A stretch of 64,000 nucleotides of DNA from Micromonospora sp. NBC_00389 (GTDB lineage Bacteria > Actinomycetota > Actinomycetes > Mycobacteriales > Micromonosporaceae), in assembly GCF_036059255.1 (NCBI RefSeq), contig NZ_CP107947.1, forward strand, positions 310,001 to 374,000. Direction: 5' to 3'. Shown here in pieces: positions 51,414 through 59,252 of this stretch. Under the pieces are notes generated by a model. The model had not been told where the DNA came from and ran no database searches. It worked only from the letters and a program-made list of their open reading frames with translations. Every line of letters starts with the position of its first letter. Positions within the stretch are counted from its first letter, which is position 1. Both the position numbers and the translations under genes were made by a program.

Positions 51414-51872
51414 ATGACGAACGCAGATCCGCACGCACCGCGTACGGTTGTGCCCATCGAACCTGCCCTCCTGATCGCCGAGGCCTTCGACCAGGCCCAG
51501 GTGACCGAGATTCGACACTCGGTCACCTCCTGCGCGCATGCCTCCGGGCTGACCGGGCAGCGGCTGGACGACTTCGTGCTGGCGATCAACGAGCTGATCA
51601 CCAACGCGGTGCGGCACGGCGGCGGGCGGGGATGGCTGCGGCTCTGGCTGGAGCCGGGGATGCTGGTCTGCGAGGTCGCCGACCACGGGCGTGGGATCAG
51701 CGCGCAGCGGCTGGGCGACCGGCGCCGGCCGGCCCCGGACACCGCCGGCGGCTGGGGCCTCTGGCTGGCCCGCGAGCTGACCGACGCCATGGAGGTCGCC
51801 ACCGGCACCGCCGGCACCACCGTCCGCATCACCACGGCCCTCACCAGCAACAACCACAACACCGCACGCTGA
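51414..51872 (+). CDS. RsbW-like single-domain ATPase (anti-sigma factor family)
   Basis: A 152-residue GHKL protein. The N box is DDFVLAINELITNAVRHGGG (about 60-79), G1 VADHGRGIS and G2 GGWGLWLARELTD. It has the length and layout of serine-kinase anti-sigma factors or stand-alone HATPase_c_2 regulators. The ATG at 51414 has GGGACGGGG just upstream. It lies divergently from the two-component kinase, 2.6 kb from the STAS-ATPase fusion. Confidence 0.82.
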   Translation: MTNADPHAPRTVVPIEPALLIAEAFDQAQVTEIRHSVTSCAHASGLTGQRLDDFVLAINELITNAVRHGGGRGWLRLWLEPGMLVCEVADHGRGISAQRLGDRRRPAPDTAGGWGLWLARELTDAMEVATGTAGTTVRITTALTSNNHNTAR

Positions 51873-51894
51873 CGCCACGCCCACGGGTGGCGGG

Positions 51895-52833
51895 TCAGGC
51901 GAAGAGGGCGGAGACGGACTCCCCGTTGTGGATCCGCCGCATGGCTTCGGCCAGGGCCGGTGCCACCGAGAGGACCTGCAGTTTGGGGACCCGCTTGGCG
52001 GTCGGGATGGGGACCGTGTTGGTGCAGACGATCTCCAGTACGCCCTCCTGGTCGCCGAGCCGCTGCAGCGCGTCGCCGGAGAAGAGGCCGTGCGTGCAGG
52101 CCAGCCGGATCGAGCGGACCTTCAGGCCACGCAGGTGCTCCATCAGCTCGACGACCGTGCTGCCCTTGGCGATCTCGTCGTCCAGCACGATGACGTCCTT
52201 GTCGGTCACCTCACCGATCACGGCGCTGATCTTGACCAGGTCGTCGTTGAACCGCTGCTTCGCCCCGGCCGCGACCGGCGTGCCGAGCAGCCGCGCGAAC
52301 GCGGCCGCCTCCTTGGCGTTGCCCAGGTCGGGCGAGACCACCACGGTGTTGCTGAGGTCGTATTGCCGGAAGTGGGTGGCCAGCTCGCGCAACGCGTGCA
52401 GGTGGTCCACGGGGACGCTGAAGAAGCCGTGCACCTGCGGCGAGTGCAGGGTCAGCGCAAGCACCCGGTCCGCCCCGGCCGAGGTGAGCAGGTCGGCGAC
52501 CAGCCGGGCGCCGATCGAGATCCGCGGCGCGTCCTTCTTGTCCGAGCGGGCGTACGCGTAGTGCGGCAGCACCACCGTGATCCGGCCGGCGGACGCGCCC
52601 CGGGCCGCGTCGATCATCAGCAGCAGCTCGACCAGGTGCTCCTGCACCGGCGGCACCAACGGCTGGATCAGGAAGACGTCCCGCTCCCGACAGTTGGCCT
52701 GCAACTGGACTTCCAGGCAGTCGTTGGCGAACCGGGAGACCCGCACCGGATGCAGCGGCACCCCCAGGTGGGCGCAGATCTCGGCGGCGAGGTCGGGATG
52801 GGCGGTTCCACTGAAAACGGCGATGTCGCGCAC
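51895..52833 (-). CDS. Ribose-phosphate pyrophosphokinase homologue
   Basis: A 312-residue PRPP synthetase-like protein: [19 protein letters not shown] at the start, the catalytic flexible loop region [18 protein letters not shown] and the PRPP loop [13 protein letters not shown]. The PRPP loop differs from the canonical DDxIDTGGT, with Ala-Lys replacing Thr-Gly, so it may be a divergent or second isozyme rather than the housekeeping enzyme. GTG at 52833 has TACGAT eight bases upstream. It is adjacent to glpK and close to purC, consistent with nucleotide metabolism. Confidence 0.88.
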   Translation of the reverse strand: MRDIAVFSGTAHPDLAAEICAHLGVPLHPVRVSRFANDCLEVQLQANCRERDVFLIQPLVPPVQEHLVELLLMIDAARGASAGRITVVLPHYAYARSDKKDAPRISIGARLVADLLTSAGADRVLALTLHSPQVHGFFSVPVDHLHALRELATHFRQYDLSNTVVVSPDLGNAKEAAAFARLLGTPVAAGAKQRFNDDLVKISAVIGEVTDKDVIVLDDEIAKGSTVVELMEHLRGLKVRSIRLACTHGLFSGDALQRLGDQEGVLEIVCTNTVPIPTAKRVPKLQVLSVAPALAEAMRRIHNGESVSALFA

Positions 52834-52936
52834 GTTCGCACATCGTAGGCGAAGCGTTTGGTGGCGGACGGCGGCGGGCGGCAACCCGGCCGTGACACCG
52901 GTCGACCGGCGCCGCAGGTCCGGGTACGGTGCTGCG

Positions 52937-54421
52937 GTGACCCCCCAGTACGTCGCCGCCATCGACCAGGGCACCACCTCCTCACGGTGCATCGTCTTCG
53001 ACCGGGCCGGGGAGATCGTCGCCGCGGCCCAGCGCGAGCATCGGCAGATCTTCCCCCAACCCGGCTGGGTGGAGCACGACGCCGAGGAGATCTGGGACAA
53101 CGTCCAGCAGGTCGTCCGGGAGGCGCTGGAGGCCGCTGGCACCGACGCGGCGGGGCTGGCCGCGGTCGGCATCACCAACCAGCGGGAGACCACCGTGGTA
53201 TGGGACCGGGCCACCGGCCGCCCGGTGGCCAACGCCGTGGTCTGGCAGGACACCCGGACCGGGCCGCTGCTGCGCGAGCTGGCGGCGGCGTACGGCGAGG
53301 AACGGTTCCGGGCACGCACCGGCCTGCCGCTGGCCACCTACTTCGCCGGGCCGAAGCTGCGCTGGCTGCTGGACGAGGTGGACGGCCTCCGCGAGCGCGC
53401 CGAGCGCGGCGAGGTGCTCTTCGGCACCATCGACAGTTGGCTGATCTGGAAGCTGACCGGCGAGCACGTCACCGACGTGACCAACGCCAGCCGGACCATG
53501 CTGATGAACCTCGCCACCCTGGACTGGGACCCGGAACTGCTGGACGCCATGGGCGTACCGGCAGCGATGCTGCCCGAGATCCGCTGCTCCGCCGAGGTCT
53601 ACGGCACGGCCACCGGAGTGCTGGCCGGGGTGCCGGTGGCCAGCGCGCTCGGCGATCAGCAGGCCGCGCTGTTCGGGCAGACCTGCTTCCAGCCGGGCGA
53701 GGCGAAGTGCACCTACGGCACCGGCAGCTTCCTGCTGCTCAACACCGGCGCCAGCCCGGTCCCCTCGACGCACGGCCTGCTCACCACGGTCGCCTACCGG
53801 ATCCACGGCCAACCGGCGGCGTACGCCCTGGAGGGCGCGATCGCGGTCACCGGGTCGCTGGTGCAGTGGCTACGGGACAACCTCGGGTTGATCTCCACGG
53901 CCGCGGAGGTGGAGGAGCTGGCCGGCACCGTGGACGACAACGGCGGCTGCTACGTGGTGCCGGCGTTCTCCGGGCTCTTCGCCCCCCACTGGCGCAGCGA
54001 CGCGCGCGGCGTGATCGCCGGCCTGACGGGCTACATCACCAAGGGGCACCTGGCCCGGGCGGTGCTGGAGGCGTCGGCCTGGCAGACCCGCGAGGTCGTC
54101 GACGCGATGAACGCCGACTCCGACGTGGCGCTGCGCCGACTCCGGGTGGACGGCGGCATGACCGCCAACGGGCTGCTCATGCAGTTTCTCGCCGACGTGC
54201 TCGACGTGCCGGTGGTCCGTTCCCGGATCACCGAGACCACCTGCCTGGGCGCCGCGTATGCGGCCGGCCTGGCCGTCGGCTTCTGGCCGGACCTGGCCAC
54301 GCTGCGCGCGCAGTGGCGCTCCGACGCGCAGTGGGAGCCGGCCATGGCCCCGGAGCTGCGCGACCGGGAGCTGCGCAACTGGCGCAAGGCCGTACAGCGC
54401 ACCCTCGACTGGGTGGAGTGA
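52937..54421 (+). CDS. glpK: Glycerol kinase
   Basis: A 494-residue FGGY kinase that phosphorylates glycerol to glycerol-3-phosphate. Motifs are [18 protein letters not shown] at the N terminus, [12 protein letters not shown], the ATP site [12 protein letters not shown], the FGGY signature [16 protein letters not shown] and [22 protein letters not shown] lies six bases before the GTG, so the mRNA is probably leaderless. Stand-alone location without glpF or glpD suggests independent regulation. The stop lies inside a shared terminator hairpin. Confidence 0.96.
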   Translation: MTPQYVAAIDQGTTSSRCIVFDRAGEIVAAAQREHRQIFPQPGWVEHDAEEIWDNVQQVVREALEAAGTDAAGLAAVGITNQRETTVVWDRATGRPVANAVVWQDTRTGPLLRELAAAYGEERFRARTGLPLATYFAGPKLRWLLDEVDGLRERAERGEVLFGTIDSWLIWKLTGEHVTDVTNASRTMLMNLATLDWDPELLDAMGVPAAMLPEIRCSAEVYGTATGVLAGVPVASALGDQQAALFGQTCFQPGEAKCTYGTGSFLLLNTGASPVPSTHGLLTTVAYRIHGQPAAYALEGAIAVTGSLVQWLRDNLGLISTAAEVEELAGTVDDNGGCYVVPAFSGLFAPHWRSDARGVIAGLTGYITKGHLARAVLEASAWQTREVVDAMNADSDVALRRLRVDGGMTANGLLMQFLADVLDVPVVRSRITETTCLGAAYAAGLAVGFWPDLATLRAQWRSDAQWEPAMAPELRDRELRNWRKAVQRTLDWVE

Positions 54422-54444
54422 CCGCCGGTCCCGGCGATCACTCC
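54415..54444. terminator. Bidirectional hairpin overlapping the stop codons of glpK and purC
   Basis: Arms at 54415-54428 and 54431-54444 pair at 13 of 14 positions. Each arm contains the stop codon of one of the convergent genes. This compact arrangement terminates both transcripts within 30 bases. Confidence 0.7.
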
Positions 54445-55271
54445 CAGCGGTTGCCGGTGAGCTTCTCGTAGACGTCGATGTAGCGGGCCCGGGTCGCCTC
54501 GACCACCTCGGCCGGCATGTCCGGCGCCGGGCCCTGCTTGTCCCAGCCGCTGCCGGTGGCCCAGTCCCGCACGTACTGCTTGTCGTAGGAGAACTGCACC
54601 CGCCCCGGCTGGTACGACTCGGCCGGCCAGAACCGCGACGAGTCGGAGGTGAGCAGCTCGTCGGCGAGGACCAGGGTGCCGTCCGGCGCCCAGCCCAGCT
54701 CGATCTTGGTGTCGGCGACCAGGATGCCCCGGTCGGCGGCCAGCTCGGCGCCGCGCCGGTAGATGTCGATGGTGATCTGCCGCAGCCGTTCGGCGGTGGC
54801 CTGGCCCACCTTGTCCACCACGTCGGCGAACGTGATCGGCTCGTCGTGCTCGCCCACCGGCGCCTTGCTGGACGGCGTGAAGATCGGCTCGGGCAGGATC
54901 GACGCCTCACCGAGCCCCCGGGGCAGCGGTACGCCGGAGACGGCGCCGGTGCGCTCGTACTCCCGCAGGCCGCCGCCGGTGAGGTAACCCCGGGCGACGC
55001 ACTCGACCGGGACCATGTCCAGCCGCTGGCAGCGGATCGCCCGCCCGGCGAACTCCGCCGGCACGTCGGTGGCCGAGATGACGTGGTTCGGCACCAGGTC
55101 GGCGAGCTGCTCGAACCACCACAGCGAGAGCGCGGTGAGCAGGCGGCCCTTGTCCGGGATCGGCGTCGGCAGCGCCACGTCGTAGATCGAGATGCGGTCC
55201 GAGGCGACCAGGATCAGGTCGTCACCGTCGGCGTAGACGTCCCGGACCTTGCCCGAGTGCAGAAGTTCCAC
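54438..55271 (-). CDS. purC: Phosphoribosylaminoimidazole-succinocarboxamide synthase
   Basis: A 277-residue SAICAR synthetase of purine synthesis. The start VELLHSGKVRDVYADGDDLILVASDRIS, then MVPVECVARGYLTGG, ADTKIELGW and DELLTSDSSRFWPAESY are diagnostic. The GTG lies five bases after TACTAG, which fits a leaderless promoter. Upstream in-frame sequence is low-complexity and noncoding. It is convergent with glpK. Confidence 0.95.
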   Translation of the reverse strand: MELLHSGKVRDVYADGDDLILVASDRISIYDVALPTPIPDKGRLLTALSLWWFEQLADLVPNHVISATDVPAEFAGRAIRCQRLDMVPVECVARGYLTGGGLREYERTGAVSGVPLPRGLGEASILPEPIFTPSSKAPVGEHDEPITFADVVDKVGQATAERLRQITIDIYRRGAELAADRGILVADTKIELGWAPDGTLVLADELLTSDSSRFWPAESYQPGRVQFSYDKQYVRDWATGSGWDKQGPAPDMPAEVVEATRARYIDVYEKLTGNRWE

Positions 55272-55419
55272 GCGCCCTAGTACACCACGTGGCACCGGGG
55301 GCCCCGTTCCGGCCACCCGAGCCGGGGCCGATCGCAGGGGTGACCGGACGGACGTTGACACCTCCCCGCGCCTCCTGCGTGAATGGTCCGACCGCCGCCC
55401 GCAGGTGCCTGGAGACCCC

Positions 55420-56751
55420 GTGCCCTTTGTTCGACCCCCGATCGACCGCTTCGGCGCCGACCCGGGCCGGCGCCGAGTGCTCACCGCGCTGCTCGGTGCC
55501 CCCCTGCTGGCCTCCGGCGGCCTCGCCGGATGCAGCGACGGCACCGCGACCTCGACCGAGGAGGGGCCGGTCGAGCTGTCGGTCTTCTGGTGGGGAGGGA
55601 CGAAGCGGGCCGAGCTCACCGAGAAGGTGCTGCGGCTCTACTCGGAACGCAACCCCCGGGTCACCTTCCGGGTCACCTGGCAGGGCGCCGACGGCTACTA
55701 CGACCGGCTGGCCACCCAGGCGGCCGGCGGCAACGTGCCGGACCTGATCCAGCTCGACGACGCCATGCTGACCGAGTACGCCGAACGCCAGATCGTCCTC
55801 GACCTGAGCGAGCGGGTGGCCGACCACCGGTTGGACCTGCGGGGCCTGCCGGAGGGCCTGATCCGCTACGGCGCCGTGGAGGGGCGGACGATGGCCGTCG
55901 CCGGTGGGCAGACCCTCGCGGCGGTGGTGTTCAACCGGGACCTGCTCCGGGAGCTCCGGGTGCCGGAGCCGCGCGCCGGGATGTCCTGGGCTGACTACAT
56001 CTCCTGGGCGGAGCAGGTCACCGACGCCAGCGACGGCCGGGTGGCCGGCACCGCGGACCCGTCCGGCGACTACCGGGCACTCTGGCTCTGGCTGCGCTCT
56101 CAGGGTGGCGAGTTCTACCGGGGGCGCCAGCTCGGCTTCGGCGCGGACGAGCTGATCGCCTGGTTCGAGCTGTGGCAGCGGGCTCGCGCCGGGCGGGCCA
56201 CGCCGGGCGCGGCGCTGGTCGAGCAGGCCGACAGCGGGGAGCCGGCCCGGCAACTGGTGGTCACCGGGTTGACCGCCGCGTCCTTCGCCTGGTCCCACCA
56301 GCTACCGGAGCTGCAGCGGCTCACCGAGGCCGAGCTTGGGGTGATCGGCGTCCCGGGGCCACCTGGTGCACAGTGGGCGCGGGCCTCGATGTACTGGGCC
56401 GGGTTCCACGGCACCCGTCACCCGGACACCGTCATCGACGTGATCGACTTCCTGACCACGAACGGCGAGGCCGGCACCGTCCTCGGCCACGAACGTGGCC
56501 TCAACGCCAGTCTCGCCGTCCGCCGGTACACCGAGGGCAGCATCACCGACCCGGCCCAGCAGCGCGCCGCCGCGTTCGGTGCCAGCATCGCCGACCAGCT
56601 CGGGCCGGCGCCGGCGCCACCGCCGAAGGGGCACGCCAAGGTGCGTACCCTGCTGGTCGCCGCCGCGGAGAGCATTCGCGCCGGACGGGCCGGCACCCGC
56701 GCGGCCACCTCCCGTTTCGTCGCCCAGGCCAACGCCGCCCTGGCGGCGTGA
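55420..56751 (+). CDS. ABC sugar transporter solute-binding lipoprotein
   Basis: A 443-residue extracellular family-1 binding protein. The signal contains a twin arginine (GRRRVLTALLGAPLLASGGLAGC) ending in a lipobox Cys near residue 38. The mature part has the typical LSVFWWGGTKRAELTEKVLRLYSERNP start and carbohydrate-binding loops. GGAG lies five bases before the GTG. No permease or ATPase gene is adjacent, so it is an orphan or serves a transporter encoded elsewhere. TTGACA at 55355 with a weak -10 may be its promoter. Confidence 0.85.
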   Translation: MPFVRPPIDRFGADPGRRRVLTALLGAPLLASGGLAGCSDGTATSTEEGPVELSVFWWGGTKRAELTEKVLRLYSERNPRVTFRVTWQGADGYYDRLATQAAGGNVPDLIQLDDAMLTEYAERQIVLDLSERVADHRLDLRGLPEGLIRYGAVEGRTMAVAGGQTLAAVVFNRDLLRELRVPEPRAGMSWADYISWAEQVTDASDGRVAGTADPSGDYRALWLWLRSQGGEFYRGRQLGFGADELIAWFELWQRARAGRATPGAALVEQADSGEPARQLVVTGLTAASFAWSHQLPELQRLTEAELGVIGVPGPPGAQWARASMYWAGFHGTRHPDTVIDVIDFLTTNGEAGTVLGHERGLNASLAVRRYTEGSITDPAQQRAAAFGASIADQLGPAPAPPPKGHAKVRTLLVAAAESIRAGRAGTRAATSRFVAQANAALAA

Positions 56752-56818
56752 CCGCTGGCCGGTGGCCCGCCGCCGGTAGCCGGTAGCCCCGACGTCGGGC
56801 ACGGCGCGAACGACCGGG

Positions 56819-57070
56819 TCAGCGCGGCGGCCCACCCCGACGGCTGCGCGTCAGCCGCAGCAGCAGGAACACGACGATCGCCACCACCACCAGGCAGCAG
56901 AGCAGGCCGAGGAAACCGAAGCCGCCGCCGCGGGACCGCCGCCGGGCGGCCTCGACCACCAGCTCCCCGGTACCCGTGGACGCCCAGGCCGCGACGGGCA
57001 CGAAGACCGCCAGCACGACCGCACCGAGGACCGCGCTGAGCCGGCCCCACCACTTGCTGAATGAAGACAT
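56819..57070 (-). CDS. Small membrane protein
   Basis: An 83-residue protein beginning MSSFSKWWGRLSAVLGAVVL. Two hydrophobic segments (8-30 and 52-72) flank a short, Arg/Gly-rich region (RRRSRGGGFGF). The first could be a cleaved signal with AWA-ST. GGCGAGGA lies eight bases before the ATG. The family is not recognised. It lies between the binding-protein gene and the tRNA genes. Confidence 0.55.
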   Translation of the reverse strand: MSSFSKWWGRLSAVLGAVVLAVFVPVAAWASTGTGELVVEAARRRSRGGGFGFLGLLCCLVVVAIVVFLLLRLTRSRRGGPPR

Positions 57071-57166
57071 GCGCCCATCCTCGCCGAAGGACGCAACCTC
57101 GGCATGTTGGTCCACGCCGAATCGCGGGACGGAGACCGCGCGGACCGGACTGGGCCGAACATGCGG

Positions 57167-57201
57167 AACGGCCCCCGAGGACTTGATCCTCGAGGGCCGT
57201 T
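57167..57201 (-). terminator. Terminator of the second initiator tRNA gene
   Basis: The sequence AACGGCCC...GGGCCGTT folds into a long stem (57167-57201) just 3' of the tRNA end on the minus strand, six bases after CCA. The hairpin is almost identical to the one behind the other tRNA copy. Confidence 0.75.
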
Positions 57202-57206
57202 CGTCG

Positions 57207-57283
57207 TGGTAGCGGGGACAGGATTTGAACCTGCGACCTCTGGGTTATGAGCCCAGCGAGCTACCGAGCTGCTCCACCCCGCG
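57207..57283 (-). tRNA. tRNA-fMet (initiator, CAT), copy 2
   Basis: A 77-base cloverleaf with encoded CCA. The 5' end CGCGGGG pairs with CCCCGC except position 1, the C1 mismatch that marks initiator tRNAs. Anticodon CAT is at 57249-57247 in a GGG/CCC stem, the other initiator hallmark. The T arm GGTTCAAATCC is standard. It is identical to the copy at 57463-57539. Confidence 0.95.
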
Positions 57284-57422
57284 TCGACTGGTTAACCTTA
57301 ACCCATCCGTTCTGGCGATGATCAGCGGGGCCGGCATCCGCCCCGGAGGCCGGCGGAGCGGCCACATCAGGCGGGCCGGCGGCCGGTCGGCGACGGCCGG
57401 TCGAGCCGGCTGGGAGATGCGA

Positions 57423-57457
57423 AACGACCCCCGAGGATCAGATCCTCGAGGGCCGTT
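57423..57457 (-). terminator. Terminator of the first initiator tRNA gene
   Basis: AACGACCCCCGAGGATC pairs with GATCCTCGAGGGCCGTT with few mismatches, five bases after the tRNA CCA on the minus strand. Confidence 0.75.
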
Positions 57458-57462
57458 CGTCG

Positions 57463-57539
57463 TGGTAGCGGGGACAGGATTTGAACCTGCGACCTCTGGG
57501 TTATGAGCCCAGCGAGCTACCGAGCTGCTCCACCCCGCG
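57463..57539 (-). tRNA. tRNA-fMet (initiator, CAT), copy 1
   Basis: A 77-base initiator tRNA identical to the copy at 57207-57283, with C1 mismatch, GGG/CCC anticodon stem and encoded CCA. The gene plus its terminator forms a block of about 117 bases, duplicated in tandem with a 140-base unrelated spacer. Confidence 0.95.
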
Positions 57540-57627
57540 TCGGTTCGATAACCGTAGCGCACCGACCCGGGGCACCGCAAAGCGACCCCGATACCGCCGC
57601 CGCCCACCACGTTGACCTGGGCTTCCG

Positions 57628-58566
57628 TCAGTCGAGCCAGTTCTCGATCGCCGCCACCGCCCGCCGGCTGTCGGCATCGACCTGGGCACGCTCGGCCGCC
57701 GTGTCCTCCCAGCCCTGTTCCCAGAGCACCGTCACCACGTTGTCGATCCGGACCGCCCGAACCAACCGGACCTCGTCCCCGCCCGGGTCGCCTCTGCCCT
57801 CCGGGTACGGCGCCCGCATCTCGAACAGCACCGACTCGTCCCCGTACCTCCCCGAGTCCAGCAGCCGCTGCCGCCAGGTCCTGGTGTCGTCGGGCAACCT
57901 CTGCTCGGGGCAGTCGCGGACGGCCTGCCGCAGCTCCCGCAGCGCATCGTCGGCGCGGCCCGCCCGGTAGATGGTGATGGTGTGCCGGTAACTGCCCGCT
58001 GGCACGTACCCCGGCGGGGTTTCCGGCCGCTTGTAGGCCAGGTACCGACCGCGGCGCTGCACCACGGCGGAGTCGCTGGGATAGCGGGCCGCGCAGAGCA
58101 CCGGCAGCGCTGGCCCGTCCACCTGCGACTCCAGGCCCGTCTGGTTCGCAGCAGCCAGGACGAAGAAGGCACGGTCCGGGATCGAGGTGGGCCGCGGGGG
58201 CGTCGCCGTACCGGTTGTCGGGGCCGACGGCGTGGCGCTCGGCGTGCTGCGAGGCGGCGTCGGGGACGGCGGCGTCGGGGACCGGGACGGCGGCGCGGAC
58301 GGGGACGGGCGGGGAGCCGGCCCGCTCGGCAGCGGGCCGGGGGTGTCGGCGGGCGGCGGCAGCGGCGCGGGGCCGTCCGCCGGAAATGCCACCCGTCCCC
58401 CGGCGGCCACCCCGCCGAGCAGCAGAGCCACCGCGAGCGCGGTGCCGGCCATCCGGACCCGGGCCCGCCGGTCGGCGCGCCGCCGGACCAGCTCCGGGTG
58501 GGTCAGCTCCTGGCCGTCGGCCACAGCGGTGAGCGACCGGTACAGGTCGGAGAGTTCAGCTGACAT
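57628..58566 (-). CDS. Membrane-anchored protein paired with an ECF sigma factor
   Basis: A 312-residue protein. A 38-residue cytoplasmic part (LSDLYRSLTAVADGQELTHPELVRRRA) is followed by a single membrane helix (about 39-60), a Pro/Ser/Thr-rich linker (about 65-130) and an extracytoplasmic domain with VLCAARYPSD and DCPEQRLPDD, whose two Cys could pair. It overlaps the sigma gene by 11 bases, the position usually held by an anti-sigma factor. The cytoplasmic part is short and lacks a zinc motif, so that role is inferred. Confidence 0.72.
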   Translation of the reverse strand: MSAELSDLYRSLTAVADGQELTHPELVRRRADRRARVRMAGTALAVALLLGGVAAGGRVAFPADGPAPLPPPADTPGPLPSGPAPRPSPSAPPSRSPTPPSPTPPRSTPSATPSAPTTGTATPPRPTSIPDRAFFVLAAANQTGLESQVDGPALPVLCAARYPSDSAVVQRRGRYLAYKRPETPPGYVPAGSYRHTITIYRAGRADDALRELRQAVRDCPEQRLPDDTRTWRQRLLDSGRYGDESVLFEMRAPYPEGRGDPGGDEVRLVRAVRIDNVVTVLWEQGWEDTAAERAQVDADSRRAVAAIENWLD

Positions 58567-59065
58567 CGTTCGCCTCCAGCTCCACCGCGGAGAGGTCGGG
58601 CAGCAGCGCGGCCAGCCGGCACCGGCCCCGGGACAGCCAGGACTTCACGGTGCCGACCGGGACCTCGCTCTCCCGGGCGATCTCCTCCACGGACATGTCG
58701 AAGAGGTAGTGCAGGGCCAGCGCCTGCCGCTGGGCGGCCGGCAGTTGGCGGAGCGCGTGGACCAGCAGCACCCCGTCCTCACTCGGTGGCGGGGCTGCCG
58801 GCGGGGGGCCGGTACGGCTCAGCACCGCCCGCCAGCGGTGCAGGTGGCGCCAGCGATCGGTCGCCAGCCGGGCCACCACCAGCCGCAGCCACGCCTCGGG
58901 CGCCGGATGCGCCACCAGCCGCCCCCAGTGCCGCCAGGCCCGGGCGAACGCCTCCTGCACGAGATCCTGCGCCTCGGTGTGGTCGCCGGTGACCGCGTAG
59001 CCGTACCGCAACATCCGCCGGGCGGTGCTGCGGTAGAAGTCGTCGAAGCTCTGCGCGTCCCTCAC
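58556..59065 (-). CDS. SigE-family ECF RNA polymerase sigma factor
   Basis: A 169-residue minimal ECF sigma factor. Region 2 starts SFDDFYRSTARRMLRYGYAVTG and contains HTEAQDLVQEAFARAWRHW; region 4 is LPAAQRQALALHYLFDMSVEEIARESEVPVGTVKSWLSRGR. This spacing is typical of the actinobacterial SigE/ECF41-unrelated small group with conserved membrane partners. GAGGGGGG lies about five bases before the GTG. It precedes and overlaps its putative membrane partner gene. Confidence 0.9.
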   Translation of the reverse strand: MRDAQSFDDFYRSTARRMLRYGYAVTGDHTEAQDLVQEAFARAWRHWGRLVAHPAPEAWLRLVVARLATDRWRHLHRWRAVLSRTGPPPAAPPPSEDGVLLVHALRQLPAAQRQALALHYLFDMSVEEIARESEVPVGTVKSWLSRGRCRLAALLPDLSAVELEANDVS

Positions 59066-59180
59066 GACTGCCCCCCTCGTCCGCACCCCGTTGCAGTGAG
59101 GACGGCGAACCGGTGCCGCAGGTTGCGGGCCGGCCGGACCCTGTCGGAGAGGCGACAACGGGACCGGCTGCGGGTACGGC

Positions 59181-59226
59181 GGAGCCCCCGGCGTCAGGAC
59201 CGGATGGGTCCGACGCCGAGGGCTCC
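59181..59226 (-). terminator. Terminator after the UPF0182 gene
   Basis: Arms at 59181-59195 and 59212-59226 match at 14 of 15 positions around a 16-base loop, 27 bases after the UPF0182 stop. It also separates that gene from the sigma gene downstream on the same strand. Confidence 0.75.
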
Positions 59227-59252
59227 GAAAAGGGTGCTCCGGGTAGTGCGGG

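Noticed and set aside
57225..57506. 93-codon frame across the tRNA genes
   Set aside because: It lies over tRNA and terminator sequence and has no supporting features.
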